NCBI RefSeq assembly: GCF_020852455.1
Contig: NZ_JADZAT010000010.1
Location: 1 to 64,000, forward strand
Direction: 5' to 3'
Origin: Novosphingobium sp.
GTDB taxonomy: Bacteria; Pseudomonadota; Alphaproteobacteria; Sphingomonadales; Sphingomonadaceae
DNA length: 64,000 bases
Under the pieces are notes generated by a model. The model worked only from the letters and a program-made list of their open reading frames with translations, was not told the DNA's origin and searched no databases. The stretch's first letter is position 1. Each line of letters begins with the position of its first letter. Shown here piece after piece: positions 16,655 to 26,673 of the stretch. Made by a program: the position numbers and the translations under genes.

Positions 16655-18085
16655 ATGATCGCGGACGGAGCGACTGCCTGGACTGCACTTGACTGGCTGC
16701 TGCTGGTTGAGCGTGAGTTGCTGGCTTTTTCCGCGTTCTGGTTCTGCATCGGACTGCTCGATGAATTCGCGATCGATCTGGCCTACCTCGGATTGCGGCT
16801 GAAGGGCCGGATCCAGACTCCGCGCCTGCCGGTGGGTTATGGTGCGGAGCCATTGTCGGGGCCTTGCGCGGTGATGATCCCGGCGTTCGGTGAAAGCCAG
16901 GTGATCGGCACCACGATCGGCCACATGCTGGCATCCTGGCCGCAGCGCGAATTGACGCTCTACATTGGCTGTTACAGCAACGATCCGGCCACAGTTGCCG
17001 CCGCAATCGCGGCCAGCGCCGATGATCTGCGGCTGCGGCTGGTGCTGCTGGGCGCACGCGGCCCCACGACCAAGGCCGATTGCCTCAATCGGCTATACGC
17101 CGCGCTTTGCGCTGATGAGGAGCGCCAGGGCCGCCACTTTGTCAACGTGCTGCTGCATGATGCCGAGGACATGGTGCACCCCTGTGCATTGCAGGCGGTC
17201 GATACCGCGCTGGTGCTGCGCGACTTCGTGCAATTGCCGGTGCGCCCCGAACCGCAGGACAGCTCGCGCTGGATTGCCGGGCACTATTCCGACGAATTCG
17301 CCGAAAACCATGCCAAGGGGATGGTGGTGCGGGCGGCGCTGGGGGCATCGATCCCGGCTGCAGGCGTTGGCTGCGGATTTTCGCGTGCGGCGTTGGGGCA
17401 GCTGGCCGAGCGGCGCGCGGCTGAGGGTGAGTTCGGCCCCTTTGCGCCCGAATGCCTGACCGAGGATTACGAGCTGGGCATGATGCTGTCACGTCAGGGA
17501 CGCGGCAGTGCCTTCTTGCGGCTGCGCGACGACGCCGGACAGCTGGTGGCCACCCGCAGCTATTTCCCCAACCGCCTTGATGCGGCGGTGCGCCAGAAGA
17601 CCCGCTGGGTCCACGGGATCGCGTTTCAGGGCTGGGACCGGATGGGCTGGAGTTTCCGCCCGGTCGATGTGTGGATGGCGCTGCGCGACCGGCGCGGGCC
17701 GCTGACCGCGTTGGTCCTGGCCAGCGCCTATCTGCTGCTGGTGCTCGATGCGGTGCTGATCGGGCTGCACGCGCTGGGCATGGTCAATGTGCTGGCGCTG
17801 TCCTGGCCGCTCAAGTCGATGCTGCTGGCCAGCTTTATCGGGTTCCTGTGGCGCGCGATGTCTCGGGCGGTGTTCACCGCGCGCGAATATGGCTGGCGCG
17901 AAGGGCTGCGCGCGGTGCTGCGCATCCCGGTGGCCAATGTCATTGCGATCATGGCCGGACGGCGGGCGTTGGGGGCCTATTTCCGTTCGCTGCAGGATGG
18001 CCAGGTCACCTGGGACAAGACCGTACATGACCGGCACCCGGCCACGGCCACGGCCACAGCCCGGGCGCGGACGGTGCGGGCATGA
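16655..18085 (+). CDS. NfrB-like inner-membrane glycosyltransferase
   Basis: The 476-residue protein has one N-terminal membrane helix, a GT2 domain and three or four C-terminal membrane helices. The GT2 signatures are VMIPAFGES, HDAEDMVHP (DxD-like), GCGFSRAAL, LTEDYELGMML and RQKTRWVHGIAFQGW (the QxxRW-type processive motif). This is the E. coli NfrB arrangement, which makes a surface glycan used as phage N4 receptor, but it is much shorter than NfrB and lacks the C-terminal MshEN/c-di-GMP-binding extension. Its stop overlaps the next gene by 4 nt. A role in making an exopolysaccharide is inferred. Confidence 0.85.
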   Translation: MIADGATAWTALDWLLLVERELLAFSAFWFCIGLLDEFAIDLAYLGLRLKGRIQTPRLPVGYGAEPLSGPCAVMIPAFGESQVIGTTIGHMLASWPQRELTLYIGCYSNDPATVAAAIAASADDLRLRLVLLGARGPTTKADCLNRLYAALCADEERQGRHFVNVLLHDAEDMVHPCALQAVDTALVLRDFVQLPVRPEPQDSSRWIAGHYSDEFAENHAKGMVVRAALGASIPAAGVGCGFSRAALGQLAERRAAEGEFGPFAPECLTEDYELGMMLSRQGRGSAFLRLRDDAGQLVATRSYFPNRLDAAVRQKTRWVHGIAFQGWDRMGWSFRPVDVWMALRDRRGPLTALVLASAYLLLVLDAVLIGLHALGMVNVLALSWPLKSMLLASFIGFLWRAMSRAVFTAREYGWREGLRAVLRIPVANVIAIMAGRRALGAYFRSLQDGQVTWDKTVHDRHPATATATARARTVRA

Positions 18086-19275
18086 ACCGGACGCCGGGCC
18101 AGATCCAGCGGAACAAGCGCTTCACCCGGCCGCGCGGGCAGCCGCTGGTGGCGCTGGGCCTGCTGATGGTCAGCTGGGTTGGGGCGCGTGCAGCGCTGTG
18201 GGAAGAGTCCGCGATCAAGCCCGATGCCAAGCAGCCGGACATGGCAGCACCGGGCGGCGCAGTCAGACCCGATCGACGCCTGGCCCCAGCGCAGGATCGC
18301 AGTGGGGCACCCGGCGCGCAGCCAACACTGGCCCCGCAGGACTCGCCGCGCCCGGCGCCGACCACCACTGCCGGTCCGCAGCCCGTGAACAGCGTGGATA
18401 CTGGCGAGGCACAGGAAATCGCGCAGATCGCCATGCTCGAAGGGCACCAGCAATTGCTGTTCGCAGCCAACCAGATGCCGCTGGCCGAACGCGAGACCAA
18501 TATGCTCGCGCCGCCGGAACCCTTGCAGGTTCCAGCCATGCTGGCACCGCCGGCACCCGCCCGGACAAAGGCAACCGAACCGGCCAGTCAGCCGCATCAG
18601 GCCCGCTGGTCGGGCGATTCCTGGTTGCTGCTGCGTTCGGGTGGCAATGGCTTCAACCAGGCGGGCAATGGCCTGCCCGGCGCCTTCGTTCCGGCGGGCT
18701 TCTATGGCGGCAGCCAGGTGGGCGCGGTGCTGCGCTATCGCCTGGCGCCGGCCAGCGCCTGGCGGCCGACGCTGTACCTGCGGCTGGCCAGCGGGATTGA
18801 GCGTCCGCGCGGGGAAGAGGCTGCGCTGGGGCTGTCCTTCCGCCCTGTTCCGAAAGTGCCGGTGGCGTTGATGCTTGAAGGCCGGGCTACGCGCACCACC
18901 ACCGGCACGATCGTGCGCCCCGCCGCAGCAGTGGTTACCGAACTGCAGCCGTTCCGCTTGCCGCTGGGCACTCGGGGTGAGGTCTATTTGCAGGCCGGCT
19001 ATGTCGGCGGGCGTGATGGGACGGCCTTTGTCGATGGTCAGGCCCGGATCGAAAAGCCGCTGGCCGAACTGGGCAAGTTCCGCCTGCGCGCGGGTGGCGG
19101 CACCTGGGGCGGGGCACAGCGCGGGGCGAAGCGGCTCGACGTCGGACCTACCGCCACGCTGGAAGTTCCGGTCGGTCCGGCCAATTCGCGGCTCTCGGCT
19201 GACTACCGCTTCCGGGTTGCCGGCGATGCCGCGCCGGGATCAGGGCCGGTGGTTACGCTTTCGGTGGGATTCTAG
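18082..19275 (+). CDS. secreted or outer-membrane partner of the NfrB-like enzyme
   Basis: The 397-residue protein is translationally coupled to the glycosyltransferase. It has a basic N-terminus with one hydrophobic stretch (LVALGLLMVSWVGARAA, signal or anchor) and a Pro/Ala-rich low-complexity region to about residue 170. From about 175 onward there is a beta-rich domain with alternating polar and aromatic residues ending in Phe (VTLSVGF), suggesting an outer-membrane barrel half. In E. coli the neighbour is the large outer-membrane NfrA; this protein may be a reduced functional counterpart, perhaps a glycan export channel. I do not recognise a named family with confidence. Confidence 0.7.
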   Translation: MNRTPGQIQRNKRFTRPRGQPLVALGLLMVSWVGARAALWEESAIKPDAKQPDMAAPGGAVRPDRRLAPAQDRSGAPGAQPTLAPQDSPRPAPTTTAGPQPVNSVDTGEAQEIAQIAMLEGHQQLLFAANQMPLAERETNMLAPPEPLQVPAMLAPPAPARTKATEPASQPHQARWSGDSWLLLRSGGNGFNQAGNGLPGAFVPAGFYGGSQVGAVLRYRLAPASAWRPTLYLRLASGIERPRGEEAALGLSFRPVPKVPVALMLEGRATRTTTGTIVRPAAAVVTELQPFRLPLGTRGEVYLQAGYVGGRDGTAFVDGQARIEKPLAELGKFRLRAGGGTWGGAQRGAKRLDVGPTATLEVPVGPANSRLSADYRFRVAGDAAPGSGPVVTLSVGF

Positions 19276-19327
19276 GAAACCCGGCCTTTCTTTGGCCATT
19301 GGGCTGGGCTAGCGTTGCGGCCCTGTC

Positions 19328-20242
19328 ATGGACGTCTATCTCCCCATTGCCAACCTTTCGGTCAACGGCCTGGTGATCGTCGCGCTGGGTGCGCTGACGG
19401 GGATCCTGTCGGGCATGTTCGGGGTGGGCGGCGGGTTCCTGACCACGCCGCTGATGATCTTCTATGGCATTCCCCCCACTGTTGCTGCCGCATCGGCGGC
19501 CAGCCAGGTGACCGGGGCCAGCGTTTCGGGCGTTTTTGCCCATTCGCGGCGCGGCGGGGTTGATTACCAGATGGGCGCAGTAATGGTGGCCGGCGGGATC
19601 ATCGGCACCGGGCTGGGCGCGGCGCTGTTCAGCCTGTTGCAGGCGCTGGGCCAGATCGACGTGGTGATCAACCTGCTTTACGTCCTGCTGCTGGGTTCGA
19701 TCGGCTGGATCATGGCCCGTGAAAGCTGGCAGGCGCTGCAGGCCCAGAAGACCGGGGTTCCGGTCCCGGCGCGCAAACGGCGGCACCATCCGATGGTCGC
19801 CAGCCTGCCAATGCGCTGGCGGTTCTACCGGTCGGGGCTTTACATCTCGCCGCTGGCGCCGCTGATCCTGGGGGTGCTAACCGGGATCCTGACCATGCTG
19901 ATGGGGATCGGCGGCGGCTTCGTGCTGGTGCCGGCGATGCTCTACATCCTGGGGATGAGCGCGAATGTGGTGGTCGGTACCTCGCTGTTCCAGATCCTGT
20001 TCGTGACCATGGCCACCACCATGATGCATTCGGTCACCACCCGCGCGGTCGATATCGTGCTGGCTGCGCTGCTGCTGCTGGGTTCGGTTTCGGGTGCGCA
20101 AATCGGGGCGCAGTTGGCCCAGAAGCTGCCGGCCGAACGGCTGCGCTTCGTGCTGGCCGCGATCGTGCTGCTGGTGGCGCTGCGAATGGCGCTGGGGCTG
20201 GGTTGGCAACCCGATGAAATCTACACGGTCACGCCGTCGTGA
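19328..20242 (+). CDS. TauE/SafE-family transporter
   Basis: The 304-residue membrane protein has 8 or so hydrophobic segments arranged as two homologous halves, each with the family GGG motif (GVGGGFLTTPLMIF and GIGGGFVLVPAMLYI). The family exports sulfite, sulfoacetate or related anions. A hydrophilic loop sits mid-protein (ARKRRHHPM). It overlaps the next gene by 4 nt (GTGA), and this TauE plus TIGR02186 pairing is a recurrent alphaproteobacterial arrangement as I recall it. The true substrate is unknown. Confidence 0.88.
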   Translation: MDVYLPIANLSVNGLVIVALGALTGILSGMFGVGGGFLTTPLMIFYGIPPTVAAASAASQVTGASVSGVFAHSRRGGVDYQMGAVMVAGGIIGTGLGAALFSLLQALGQIDVVINLLYVLLLGSIGWIMARESWQALQAQKTGVPVPARKRRHHPMVASLPMRWRFYRSGLYISPLAPLILGVLTGILTMLMGIGGGFVLVPAMLYILGMSANVVVGTSLFQILFVTMATTMMHSVTTRAVDIVLAALLLLGSVSGAQIGAQLAQKLPAERLRFVLAAIVLLVALRMALGLGWQPDEIYTVTPS

Positions 20243-20991
20243 AGCGGTTGTTCCTGCTCCTTGCCCTGATCCTGCTTGGCGCGGCCCGCGATCCGATCCT
20301 GGTGCCCGAGATTTCGCAGCACGAAGTCCAGGTTCGGCAGGGCTTTCGCGGGACCGAACTGCTGCTGTTCGGCGCAATCCTGACGCCGGAAGGCGCGCGG
20401 GCCGGACAGGACTATGACATTGTGGTGGTGCTCAAGGGGCCGACGCAATCGATCGTGCTGCGCGAAAAGCAGCGACTGGCCGGCATCTGGGTCAACGCCG
20501 AAAGCGTCGAATTCCGTTCTGCCCCTACCTTTTTCGCGGTCGCCTCGTCGCGCCCGATCGGCAAGATCGTCGATGACAAGACCGCCGCGATCTATGAACT
20601 GGGCCTGCCCTGGCTGCAGCTTTCGCCGATCGGTTCCTATGATCCCAAGGAACAGGCGCGGATGTCGGCCGGGCTGGTCGATCTGATGACCCGCGAAGGT
20701 CTCTACAAGCAGGATAGCAAGGGTGTGAAGGTCAGCGAGCAGGTGCTCTATCAGGCCCGGATCGCGCTGCCTTCCAGTGTGCAAACCGGCACCTACACTG
20801 CTGAAACCTTTGCGATCAGCAAGGGGCGCGTGGTGGCATCGGCGATCAGCCACGTGGTAGTCCGCAAACAGGGGTTCGAACGCGCGGTGGCCGATTTCTC
20901 GCAGGACTATGGGTTCCTCTATGGTCTGCTGGCGGTCCTGCTGTCGGTGGGTATGGGCTTCCTGGCCGGGCGCCTGTTCGCGCTGGTGTGA
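20239..20991 (+). CDS. TIGR02186-family membrane-anchored protein
   Basis: The 250-residue protein starts with GTG inside the TauE/SafE stop. It has a signal peptide (LLLALILLGAA), a large periplasmic region opening PILVPEISQHEVQVRQGFRGTELLLFGA, and a C-terminal membrane helix (FLYGLLAVLLSVGMGFLAGRLFALV). This is the layout of the conserved TIGR02186 family found beside TauE/SafE transporters. A periplasmic partner for the transporter is the likely role; no catalytic motif is visible. Confidence 0.82.
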   Translation: MKRLFLLLALILLGAARDPILVPEISQHEVQVRQGFRGTELLLFGAILTPEGARAGQDYDIVVVLKGPTQSIVLREKQRLAGIWVNAESVEFRSAPTFFAVASSRPIGKIVDDKTAAIYELGLPWLQLSPIGSYDPKEQARMSAGLVDLMTREGLYKQDSKGVKVSEQVLYQARIALPSSVQTGTYTAETFAISKGRVVASAISHVVVRKQGFERAVADFSQDYGFLYGLLAVLLSVGMGFLAGRLFALV

Positions 20992-21086
20992 TCGAATTAA
21001 CCACCCATTTAGCCCAATTTTAACGGCTTCGTCGTATCACCGGCACAGCCAGAACTGTGTCTGGCGGGACAAGACAGGGCCGATCG

Positions 21087-22793
21087 ATGAACGACATGGG
21101 TACGCAGGGTTTTGGTGCAGCGCGTCCGGCGCAAGCCTCGGAAATCCCGGCAGAAGCCGCGCAGGCTGCGCAGGCCGGCCAGGAATTCGACAATGCCCGC
21201 GAACCGATCGGCATCGTCCTTGAAATCGCCGGTTCGGGTTCGGCGATCGCGCTCGATCTTCAGCGCTTGCAGGAATGCGCCGGCGATCATGACCCTTCGA
21301 TCGCGCTGGCCGGGCAGGTCGGCAGCCAGGTCAAGATCCGCGTCGGCAAGGGCTGGCTGCTCGCTTCGGTGCGCACGCAGCGCCAGGATTCGAAGACCCC
21401 GGGCGGGATCATGGCCCAGATCGACTTTCTGGGCGAAGGCGACGAGGAACGCCTGACCGGCCGCATCCACAGCTTCCGCCGCGGTGTGACGCGCTATCCG
21501 ATCCCAGGTGCGCTGATCTATCCTGCGACCAGCAACGACCTCAAGCAGATCTACGCCAGCGATGGCCGCTCTTCGATCCAGGTCGGCACCGTGTTCCCCA
21601 CCCGCGACATCCGCGCCGGGCTCTACATCGATGCCATGCTGGGCAAGCACTTCGCGCTGCTCGGCTCGACCGGTACCGGTAAATCGACCAGCGCCGCGCT
21701 GATCCTCCACCGGATCTGCGAAGCTGCGCCCGAAGGTCATATCGTGATGATCGATCCGCACGGCGAATATTCGGCGGCGTTCAAGACCACGGGCATGATC
21801 TTCGACGTGTCGAACCTGCAGATGCCGTACTGGCTGATGAATTTCGAGGAGCACTGCGAAGTGTTCCTGACATCCAGCGGGAACGATCTGCAGGAAGACA
21901 TGGACATCCTGTCCAAGTGCCTGCTGGCCGCGCGTTCGAAGAACCGGCTGGCCGAAACCATGGGCAAGATCACGGTCGACAGTCCGATCCCCTATCTGCT
22001 GTCTGACCTGACCAACATGATCCAGACCGAAATGGGCAAGCTCGACAAGGCGACCAGCTCGGCCCCGTTCATGCGGATCAAGAACAAGATCGACGAGCTC
22101 AAGGCCGATCCGCGCTTCCAGTTCATGTTCTCGGGCATGCTGGTTGGCGATACGATGGCCGAATTCATCGCCAAGATCTTCCGCATGCCCAGCCGCGGCA
22201 AGCCGATCTCGATCATCGACGTTTCGGGCGTGCCGTCGGACATCACCTCCACCGTGGTCGCGGTGCTGAGCCGGATGGTGTTCGACTTTGCGATCTGGGC
22301 CCGCGATGAAAAGACCCGCCCGGTGCTGCTGGTCTGCGAAGAAGCCCACCGTTATGTTCCCAACGAGAAGAACGCCGATGGCTCCTCGGTCGGTCGGATC
22401 CTCAGTCGGATCGCCAAGGAAGGCCGTAAGTACGGGGTTTCGCTGGGCCTGATTACCCAGCGTCCGTCCGACCTTGCCGAAGGCGTGCTGTCGCAGTGCG
22501 GCACGATCATCTCGATGCGTCTCAACAACGATCGCGACCAGGCGTTCGTGAAGGCCGCCATGCCCGAAGGCGCGCGCGGCTTCCTCGATTCGATTCCGGC
22601 GCTGCGCAACCGCGAATGCATCATGTGCGGCGAAGGCGTTTCGATCCCGATCCGCGTTGCTTTCGACGAACTGGAAGAAGTGAAGCGTCCGGCCTCGGCC
22701 GACCCCAGCTTTACCCAGCTGTGGAGCCAGTCGGGCGGCGAAGAGGAAATGGTCCACCGCACCGTCCAGCGCTGGCGCGCCCAGGGGCGTTAG
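21087..22793 (+). CDS. HerA-like ATP-binding protein (DUF87)
   Basis: The 568-residue protein has an N-terminal HAS-barrel-like region, a Walker A motif in LGSTGTGKSTSAAL, MIDPHGEYSAAF, a Walker B in PVLLVCEEAHRYVPNEKN and the arginine-finger region GLITQRPSDLAE. HerA ATPases pump DNA together with a NurA nuclease; no nurA gene is adjacent here. Bacterial forms are often found alone or in defence systems. The ATG at 21087 is preferred over GTG at 21057 because CAGGG lies before it. Confidence 0.85.
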   Translation: MNDMGTQGFGAARPAQASEIPAEAAQAAQAGQEFDNAREPIGIVLEIAGSGSAIALDLQRLQECAGDHDPSIALAGQVGSQVKIRVGKGWLLASVRTQRQDSKTPGGIMAQIDFLGEGDEERLTGRIHSFRRGVTRYPIPGALIYPATSNDLKQIYASDGRSSIQVGTVFPTRDIRAGLYIDAMLGKHFALLGSTGTGKSTSAALILHRICEAAPEGHIVMIDPHGEYSAAFKTTGMIFDVSNLQMPYWLMNFEEHCEVFLTSSGNDLQEDMDILSKCLLAARSKNRLAETMGKITVDSPIPYLLSDLTNMIQTEMGKLDKATSSAPFMRIKNKIDELKADPRFQFMFSGMLVGDTMAEFIAKIFRMPSRGKPISIIDVSGVPSDITSTVVAVLSRMVFDFAIWARDEKTRPVLLVCEEAHRYVPNEKNADGSSVGRILSRIAKEGRKYGVSLGLITQRPSDLAEGVLSQCGTIISMRLNNDRDQAFVKAAMPEGARGFLDSIPALRNRECIMCGEGVSIPIRVAFDELEEVKRPASADPSFTQLWSQSGGEEEMVHRTVQRWRAQGR

Positions 22794-22852
22794 TTCGCTT
22801 GCTGCGCTATTCGCCTTCGCGAATGGCGTTACATCCACCGCCAGGTGGACAG

Positions 22853-23584
22853 TTACGTCCCCCGCGTATCGCCGTAGAGATGGATATGCAGGCGGTCGCT
22901 CATTCGCATTCCGTGCGTTAGCGCCAGCGGCGCCAGCCAGCGCTCCCGCTCGCGCAGGGTAACGCTGTCGGTCCCCTCGGGCATCAGGTAGATCCGCCCC
23001 GGCGGGATGCCATGCTGCTCTGCCAGGGCAAGCACTTCACCGACCTGTTCGGGTTCGGCCACAACGAATTTGAACCACGCGCGCGGATCGGCGGCCCAGG
23101 CGGCCAGCCGTTCGGGCACCAGGGCCAGCTCAGCCGGATTGCCCGAATGGGCCAGCTTGGGGCTGACATTGTACTGCGCCACCAGACTGTCGAGCGCGGG
23201 GTGCGGGGCGACCGTGCCGTTGGTCTCGATCTCAACGCTCATGCCGGCCAGCAGAGCGACCATCCTTGCCAGCGCCGCGCCTTGCAGCAGCGGTTCACCC
23301 CCGGTGATCACCAGCCGGTCCTGCCCCAGCGCCATGATCCGCGCGGCGACCTCGGCCTCGTCCAGCACCAGCTGGTTGGCGCTGCGCTCGAACGCCCGGC
23401 CATCGCGGTGCGGGCGGTTATCGCCCTCGAACCGCCAGGTATAGGCCGTGTCGCACCAGGTGCAGGCGAGGTTGCAGCGCGAGAGGCGGACGAAGGCCAC
23501 CGGCCGGCCCAGGCTCGGCCCTTCGCCTTGCAGCGAGGCGAAGATCTCGGGCTCGCCCGGCGTGGTTGTGGCGAGAGTTAGCAT
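22853..23584 (-). CDS. queE: 7-carboxy-7-deazaguanine synthase
   Basis: The 243-residue radical SAM enzyme has the cluster motif CNLACTWCDT (Cx3Cx2C), N-terminal FASLQGEGPSLGRP and VITGGEPLLQ. It makes 7-carboxy-7-deazaguanine for queuosine in tRNA. No other que genes are adjacent. It converges with the HerA-like gene. The 318 bp upstream holds two repeats and no gene. Confidence 0.93.
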   Translation of the reverse strand: MLTLATTTPGEPEIFASLQGEGPSLGRPVAFVRLSRCNLACTWCDTAYTWRFEGDNRPHRDGRAFERSANQLVLDEAEVAARIMALGQDRLVITGGEPLLQGAALARMVALLAGMSVEIETNGTVAPHPALDSLVAQYNVSPKLAHSGNPAELALVPERLAAWAADPRAWFKFVVAEPEQVGEVLALAEQHGIPPGRIYLMPEGTDSVTLRERERWLAPLALTHGMRMSDRLHIHLYGDTRGT

Positions 23585-23614
23585 TCAGAAAAGTCCACGC
23601 TTGGCTGAATAACC

Positions 23615-23632
23615 TCACAAAGTTCACAGGGT
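23615..23632 (-). repeat. second copy of the chpT-upstream motif
   Basis: On the minus strand this reads ACCCTGTGAACTTTGTGA, 17 of 18 bases identical to 4045-4062. It lies 31 bp upstream of the queE start codon, so in both cases the motif is just before an ORF and in the same orientation as the gene. Confidence 0.5.
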
Positions 23633-23795
23633 GCAAAGAATGGAAATTTCCCGCCCGCCAGCCTTCCCCGCGCGCAGGCGGGCCGCGCTGCGGCGCGCGA
23701 GAATATGGGGAAGGGCGGACGGCAGGTCATGGTTCGATCCTATGCCAGTTCCTAAGCCTGTAGGACAGGGGCCGAACCCACGAATACACCAGGCC

Positions 23796-23885
23796 GTCAC
23801 CCCGGACCTGATCCGGGGTCCCGCTGGTTCTTTTGGCGCAGCGCTGGCCGCAACAAGCGGGACCCCGGGTCAAGCCCGGGGTGAC
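23796..23885. repeat. 90-bp compound inverted repeat behind valS
   Basis: The left arm (starts GTCACCCCGGACCTGATCCG) and the right arm (ends CAAGCCCGGGGTGAC) are 30 bp each and pair with three mismatches. Each arm is itself palindromic around CCCCGG...CCGGGG. In translation it gives the TPDLIRGP peptide, widely seen as spurious ORFs in alphaproteobacteria. It lies 18 bp beyond the valS stop and may serve as its terminator. Nothing else is visible in the 318-bp gap at 23585-23902 except the short motif at 23615. Confidence 0.85.
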
Positions 23886-23902
23886 GATGACAGTGGCAGG
23901 GC

Positions 23903-26584
23903 CTACCCCAGCCGCGCCAGCGCTGCCGCCAGCCGCTCAGCCTCGGCCTGGTGCATGGCGTGGTCGGCGCGGGCCTTTTCGACCGCTTCGGGCTTGGCCT
24001 TTTCGACAAAGGCGGTGTTCGAGAGGCGGCCTTCGAGGCTTTTGGCTTCCTTGCTGGCTGCCTCAAGCGCCTTGGACAGGCGGGCCTTTTCGGCGGCAAT
24101 GTCGATCACGCCTTCGAGCGGGATGATGACATTGGCATCGCCCGCGCCGATCTGCATCGCCGCGCCGGCCGGAGCCGCTTCGAAGCGAATCCCGTTGAGG
24201 CGTGCAAGACGTTCGATCGCCGCGCCGTTGCGCTCGATGATCCCGCGTGTTGCCGTGCTCGGCTCGGGCAGGAAGGCGTCAAGCTTTGCGCCGGGGGCGA
24301 TGCCCAGCTCGTTCTTGGCGGTGCGCAGGTTGCCGACCAGCGCGATCAACCACTCGACCTCGGCCTTGGCCTCGGCATCGACGCCCACACCCGGTTCCGG
24401 CCACTTCGCGGTGATCAGCGGATAGGCCGCGCGGTCACCCAGCTTGGACCACAGCTCTTCGGTGACGAAGGGCATGAAGGGGTGCAGCATGACCAGGATC
24501 TGGTCGAGCACCCAGCCGGCCACCGCCTTGGTCTCGTCATCGAAGCTGCCCTTGATCAGTTCGATATACCAGTCGCAGAACTGGTCCCAGACGAAGTGGT
24601 AGATCGCGTTTGCTGCAGCATCGAACCGCAGGTCGGCCATGGCCTTGTCGATGGCTTCCAGCGTTTCGACAGTTTCGCCGATAATCCAGCGGTTTACCGC
24701 ACTTTTTGCGGCAGGTGCTGCAAGCGAGCCTGATGCAGCAATTCCGTTCGCCTGGCAGAACCGCGCGGCGTTCCACAGCTTGGTCGCGAAGTTCCGATAG
24801 CCTTCGACCCGGCGGTCATCCATCTTGATGTCGCGGCCCTGGCTTTCCATCGCCGCCATGAAGAACCGCAGCGCATCGGCGCCGTACTTGTCGATCAGGC
24901 CCAGCGGATCGACCACGTTGCCCTTGGACTTGGACATCTTCTGCCCGTCCGCCGCGCGGACTAGGCCGTGCAGGTACAGCCGCTTCCACGGCACCTGGCC
25001 CTGATTGAAATGCATCCCCTGCATCGCCATCCGCGCGTCCCAGAAGAACAGGATGTCGAAGCCGGAGATCAGCAGGTCGTTGGGATAGTGCCGCTGGTAA
25101 AGCGTTGCCCCGGTGTCCGGCCAGCCAAGCGTGACGAAGGGCCACAGCGCGCTGGAGAACCAGGTGTCGAGGACGTCGCTGTCGCGTTCCAGCGTCACGC
25201 CTGGACCAGCCTTGGCCTGGGCCGCTTCTTCGCTTTCGGCAACGTAGCATTGACCGTCCGAGCCATACCACGCCGGAATCCGGTGCCCCCACCACAGCTG
25301 GCGGCTCACGCACCACGGCTGGATGTTTTCCATCCAGTTGAACCAGGTCTTCTCCCAGCTCTTGGGGACGATCTCGATCCGGCCGTCCTTCACTGCCGCA
25401 ATCGGATCCTGCGCCAGCACTTCGGCGCGGACGTACCACTGGTCGGTCAGCCAGGGTTCGATCGGCACCCCGCCGCGGTCGCCATAGGGCTGCTGGATCA
25501 CGCGCGGTTCTGCGTCGAGCTCGCTCTCGTTACCGTCCTTGTCCTTGACCACGTGCGGGATCAGGCAGCCGGCTTCCTTCATCCGGCGGACCACCAGATC
25601 GCGGGCAACGAAGCGGTCCAGACCGACGAATTCGTCCGGCACCAGCCCGTCGGCGGTCTGCACCACGCGGGCTTCGGCATCGAACATGTTGAGCATTTCG
25701 GCGGGTTTCATCCCGGCGCGCTTGCCCACTTCGAAGTCGTTGAAATCATGCCCCGGGGTGATCTTGACCACGCCGCTGCCCAGTTCCGGATCGGCATGTT
25801 CATCCGCCACCACTTTGAAGCGGCGGCCGGTGATCGGCTGGAGGATCTCCTTGCCGACCACCGCCTTGTACCGATCGTCCGCCGGGTTCACCGCCACGCA
25901 CATATCGGCCAGCATGGTTTCAGGCCGGGTGGTCGCCACTTCGACATGGCCGCTGCCATCGGCAAAGGGATAGCGGAAGCGCCAGAAGCTGCCCTTCACT
26001 TCGCGGGTTTCCACCTCAAGGTCGGAAATCGCGGTCTTCAGCTTGGGGTCCCAGTTGACCAGCCGCTTGTCGCGATAGATCAGGTCCTGGTTGTACAGGT
26101 CCACGAACACCTTGGTCACCGCCTGGTTGAAGTGCGGGTCCATGGTGAACTGTTCGCGGCTCCAGTCCATCGAACAGCCAAGGCGGCGCAGCTGGCGGGT
26201 GATCGCCCCGCCGCTTTCGGCCTTCCACTTCCAGACCAGCTGCTCAAATTCTTCGCGCGTGTAATTGGTGCGCTTGTCCTGGCGTTCTTCCAGCTGGCGT
26301 TCGACCACCATCTGCGTGGCGATGCCCGCGTGATCGGTGCCGACCACCCACAGCGCATCCTTGCCGCGCAGCCGCTCATAGCGGATCACCACGTCCTGCA
26401 GCGTGTTGTCGAGCGCGTGGCCGATGTGCAGCGAGCCGGTGACGTTGGGCGGCGGGTTGACGATGGTGAAGGGCTGCGCATCGCTACGCTCCGGACGGAA
26501 CAGGCCGTTCGTTTCCCAGTGATCGTACCACTTCGCCTCGATCGCGGCGGGGTCGAAAGTCTTGTCGAGTGTGCTGTCGGTCAT
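23903..26584 (-). CDS. valS: valyl-tRNA synthetase
   Basis: The 893-residue class I synthetase has the HIGH motif ([18 protein letters not shown]), the editing domain in the middle, [14 protein letters not shown], and a C-terminal coiled-coil arm rich in Lys, Glu and Ala that is typical of ValRS. The ATG at 26584 puts the start just before the conserved [15 protein letters not shown]. It is divergent from the Mla operon with 89 bp between the start codons. Confidence 0.97.
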   Translation of the reverse strand: MTDSTLDKTFDPAAIEAKWYDHWETNGLFRPERSDAQPFTIVNPPPNVTGSLHIGHALDNTLQDVVIRYERLRGKDALWVVGTDHAGIATQMVVERQLEERQDKRTNYTREEFEQLVWKWKAESGGAITRQLRRLGCSMDWSREQFTMDPHFNQAVTKVFVDLYNQDLIYRDKRLVNWDPKLKTAISDLEVETREVKGSFWRFRYPFADGSGHVEVATTRPETMLADMCVAVNPADDRYKAVVGKEILQPITGRRFKVVADEHADPELGSGVVKITPGHDFNDFEVGKRAGMKPAEMLNMFDAEARVVQTADGLVPDEFVGLDRFVARDLVVRRMKEAGCLIPHVVKDKDGNESELDAEPRVIQQPYGDRGGVPIEPWLTDQWYVRAEVLAQDPIAAVKDGRIEIVPKSWEKTWFNWMENIQPWCVSRQLWWGHRIPAWYGSDGQCYVAESEEAAQAKAGPGVTLERDSDVLDTWFSSALWPFVTLGWPDTGATLYQRHYPNDLLISGFDILFFWDARMAMQGMHFNQGQVPWKRLYLHGLVRAADGQKMSKSKGNVVDPLGLIDKYGADALRFFMAAMESQGRDIKMDDRRVEGYRNFATKLWNAARFCQANGIAASGSLAAPAAKSAVNRWIIGETVETLEAIDKAMADLRFDAAANAIYHFVWDQFCDWYIELIKGSFDDETKAVAGWVLDQILVMLHPFMPFVTEELWSKLGDRAAYPLITAKWPEPGVGVDAEAKAEVEWLIALVGNLRTAKNELGIAPGAKLDAFLPEPSTATRGIIERNGAAIERLARLNGIRFEAAPAGAAMQIGAGDANVIIPLEGVIDIAAEKARLSKALEAASKEAKSLEGRLSNTAFVEKAKPEAVEKARADHAMHQAEAERLAAALARLG

Positions 26585-26673
26585 CGTCTGGGGCCTTTGC
26601 CAGCGCGGGGCGGCGGGTGCAACGGTTTGGTTCGCCTTGCCGAGGCCGCATTTTTCCCGCACACATCGGCGCA

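Noticed and set aside
18263..18574. Antisense ORFs over the Pro-rich region of the NfrB partner
   Set aside because: They are low-complexity shadows with no ribosome sites.
21009..22838. 609-residue minus-strand ORF opposite the HerA-like gene
   Set aside because: It is a high-GC shadow without recognisable motifs; the plus strand has Walker A and B motifs.
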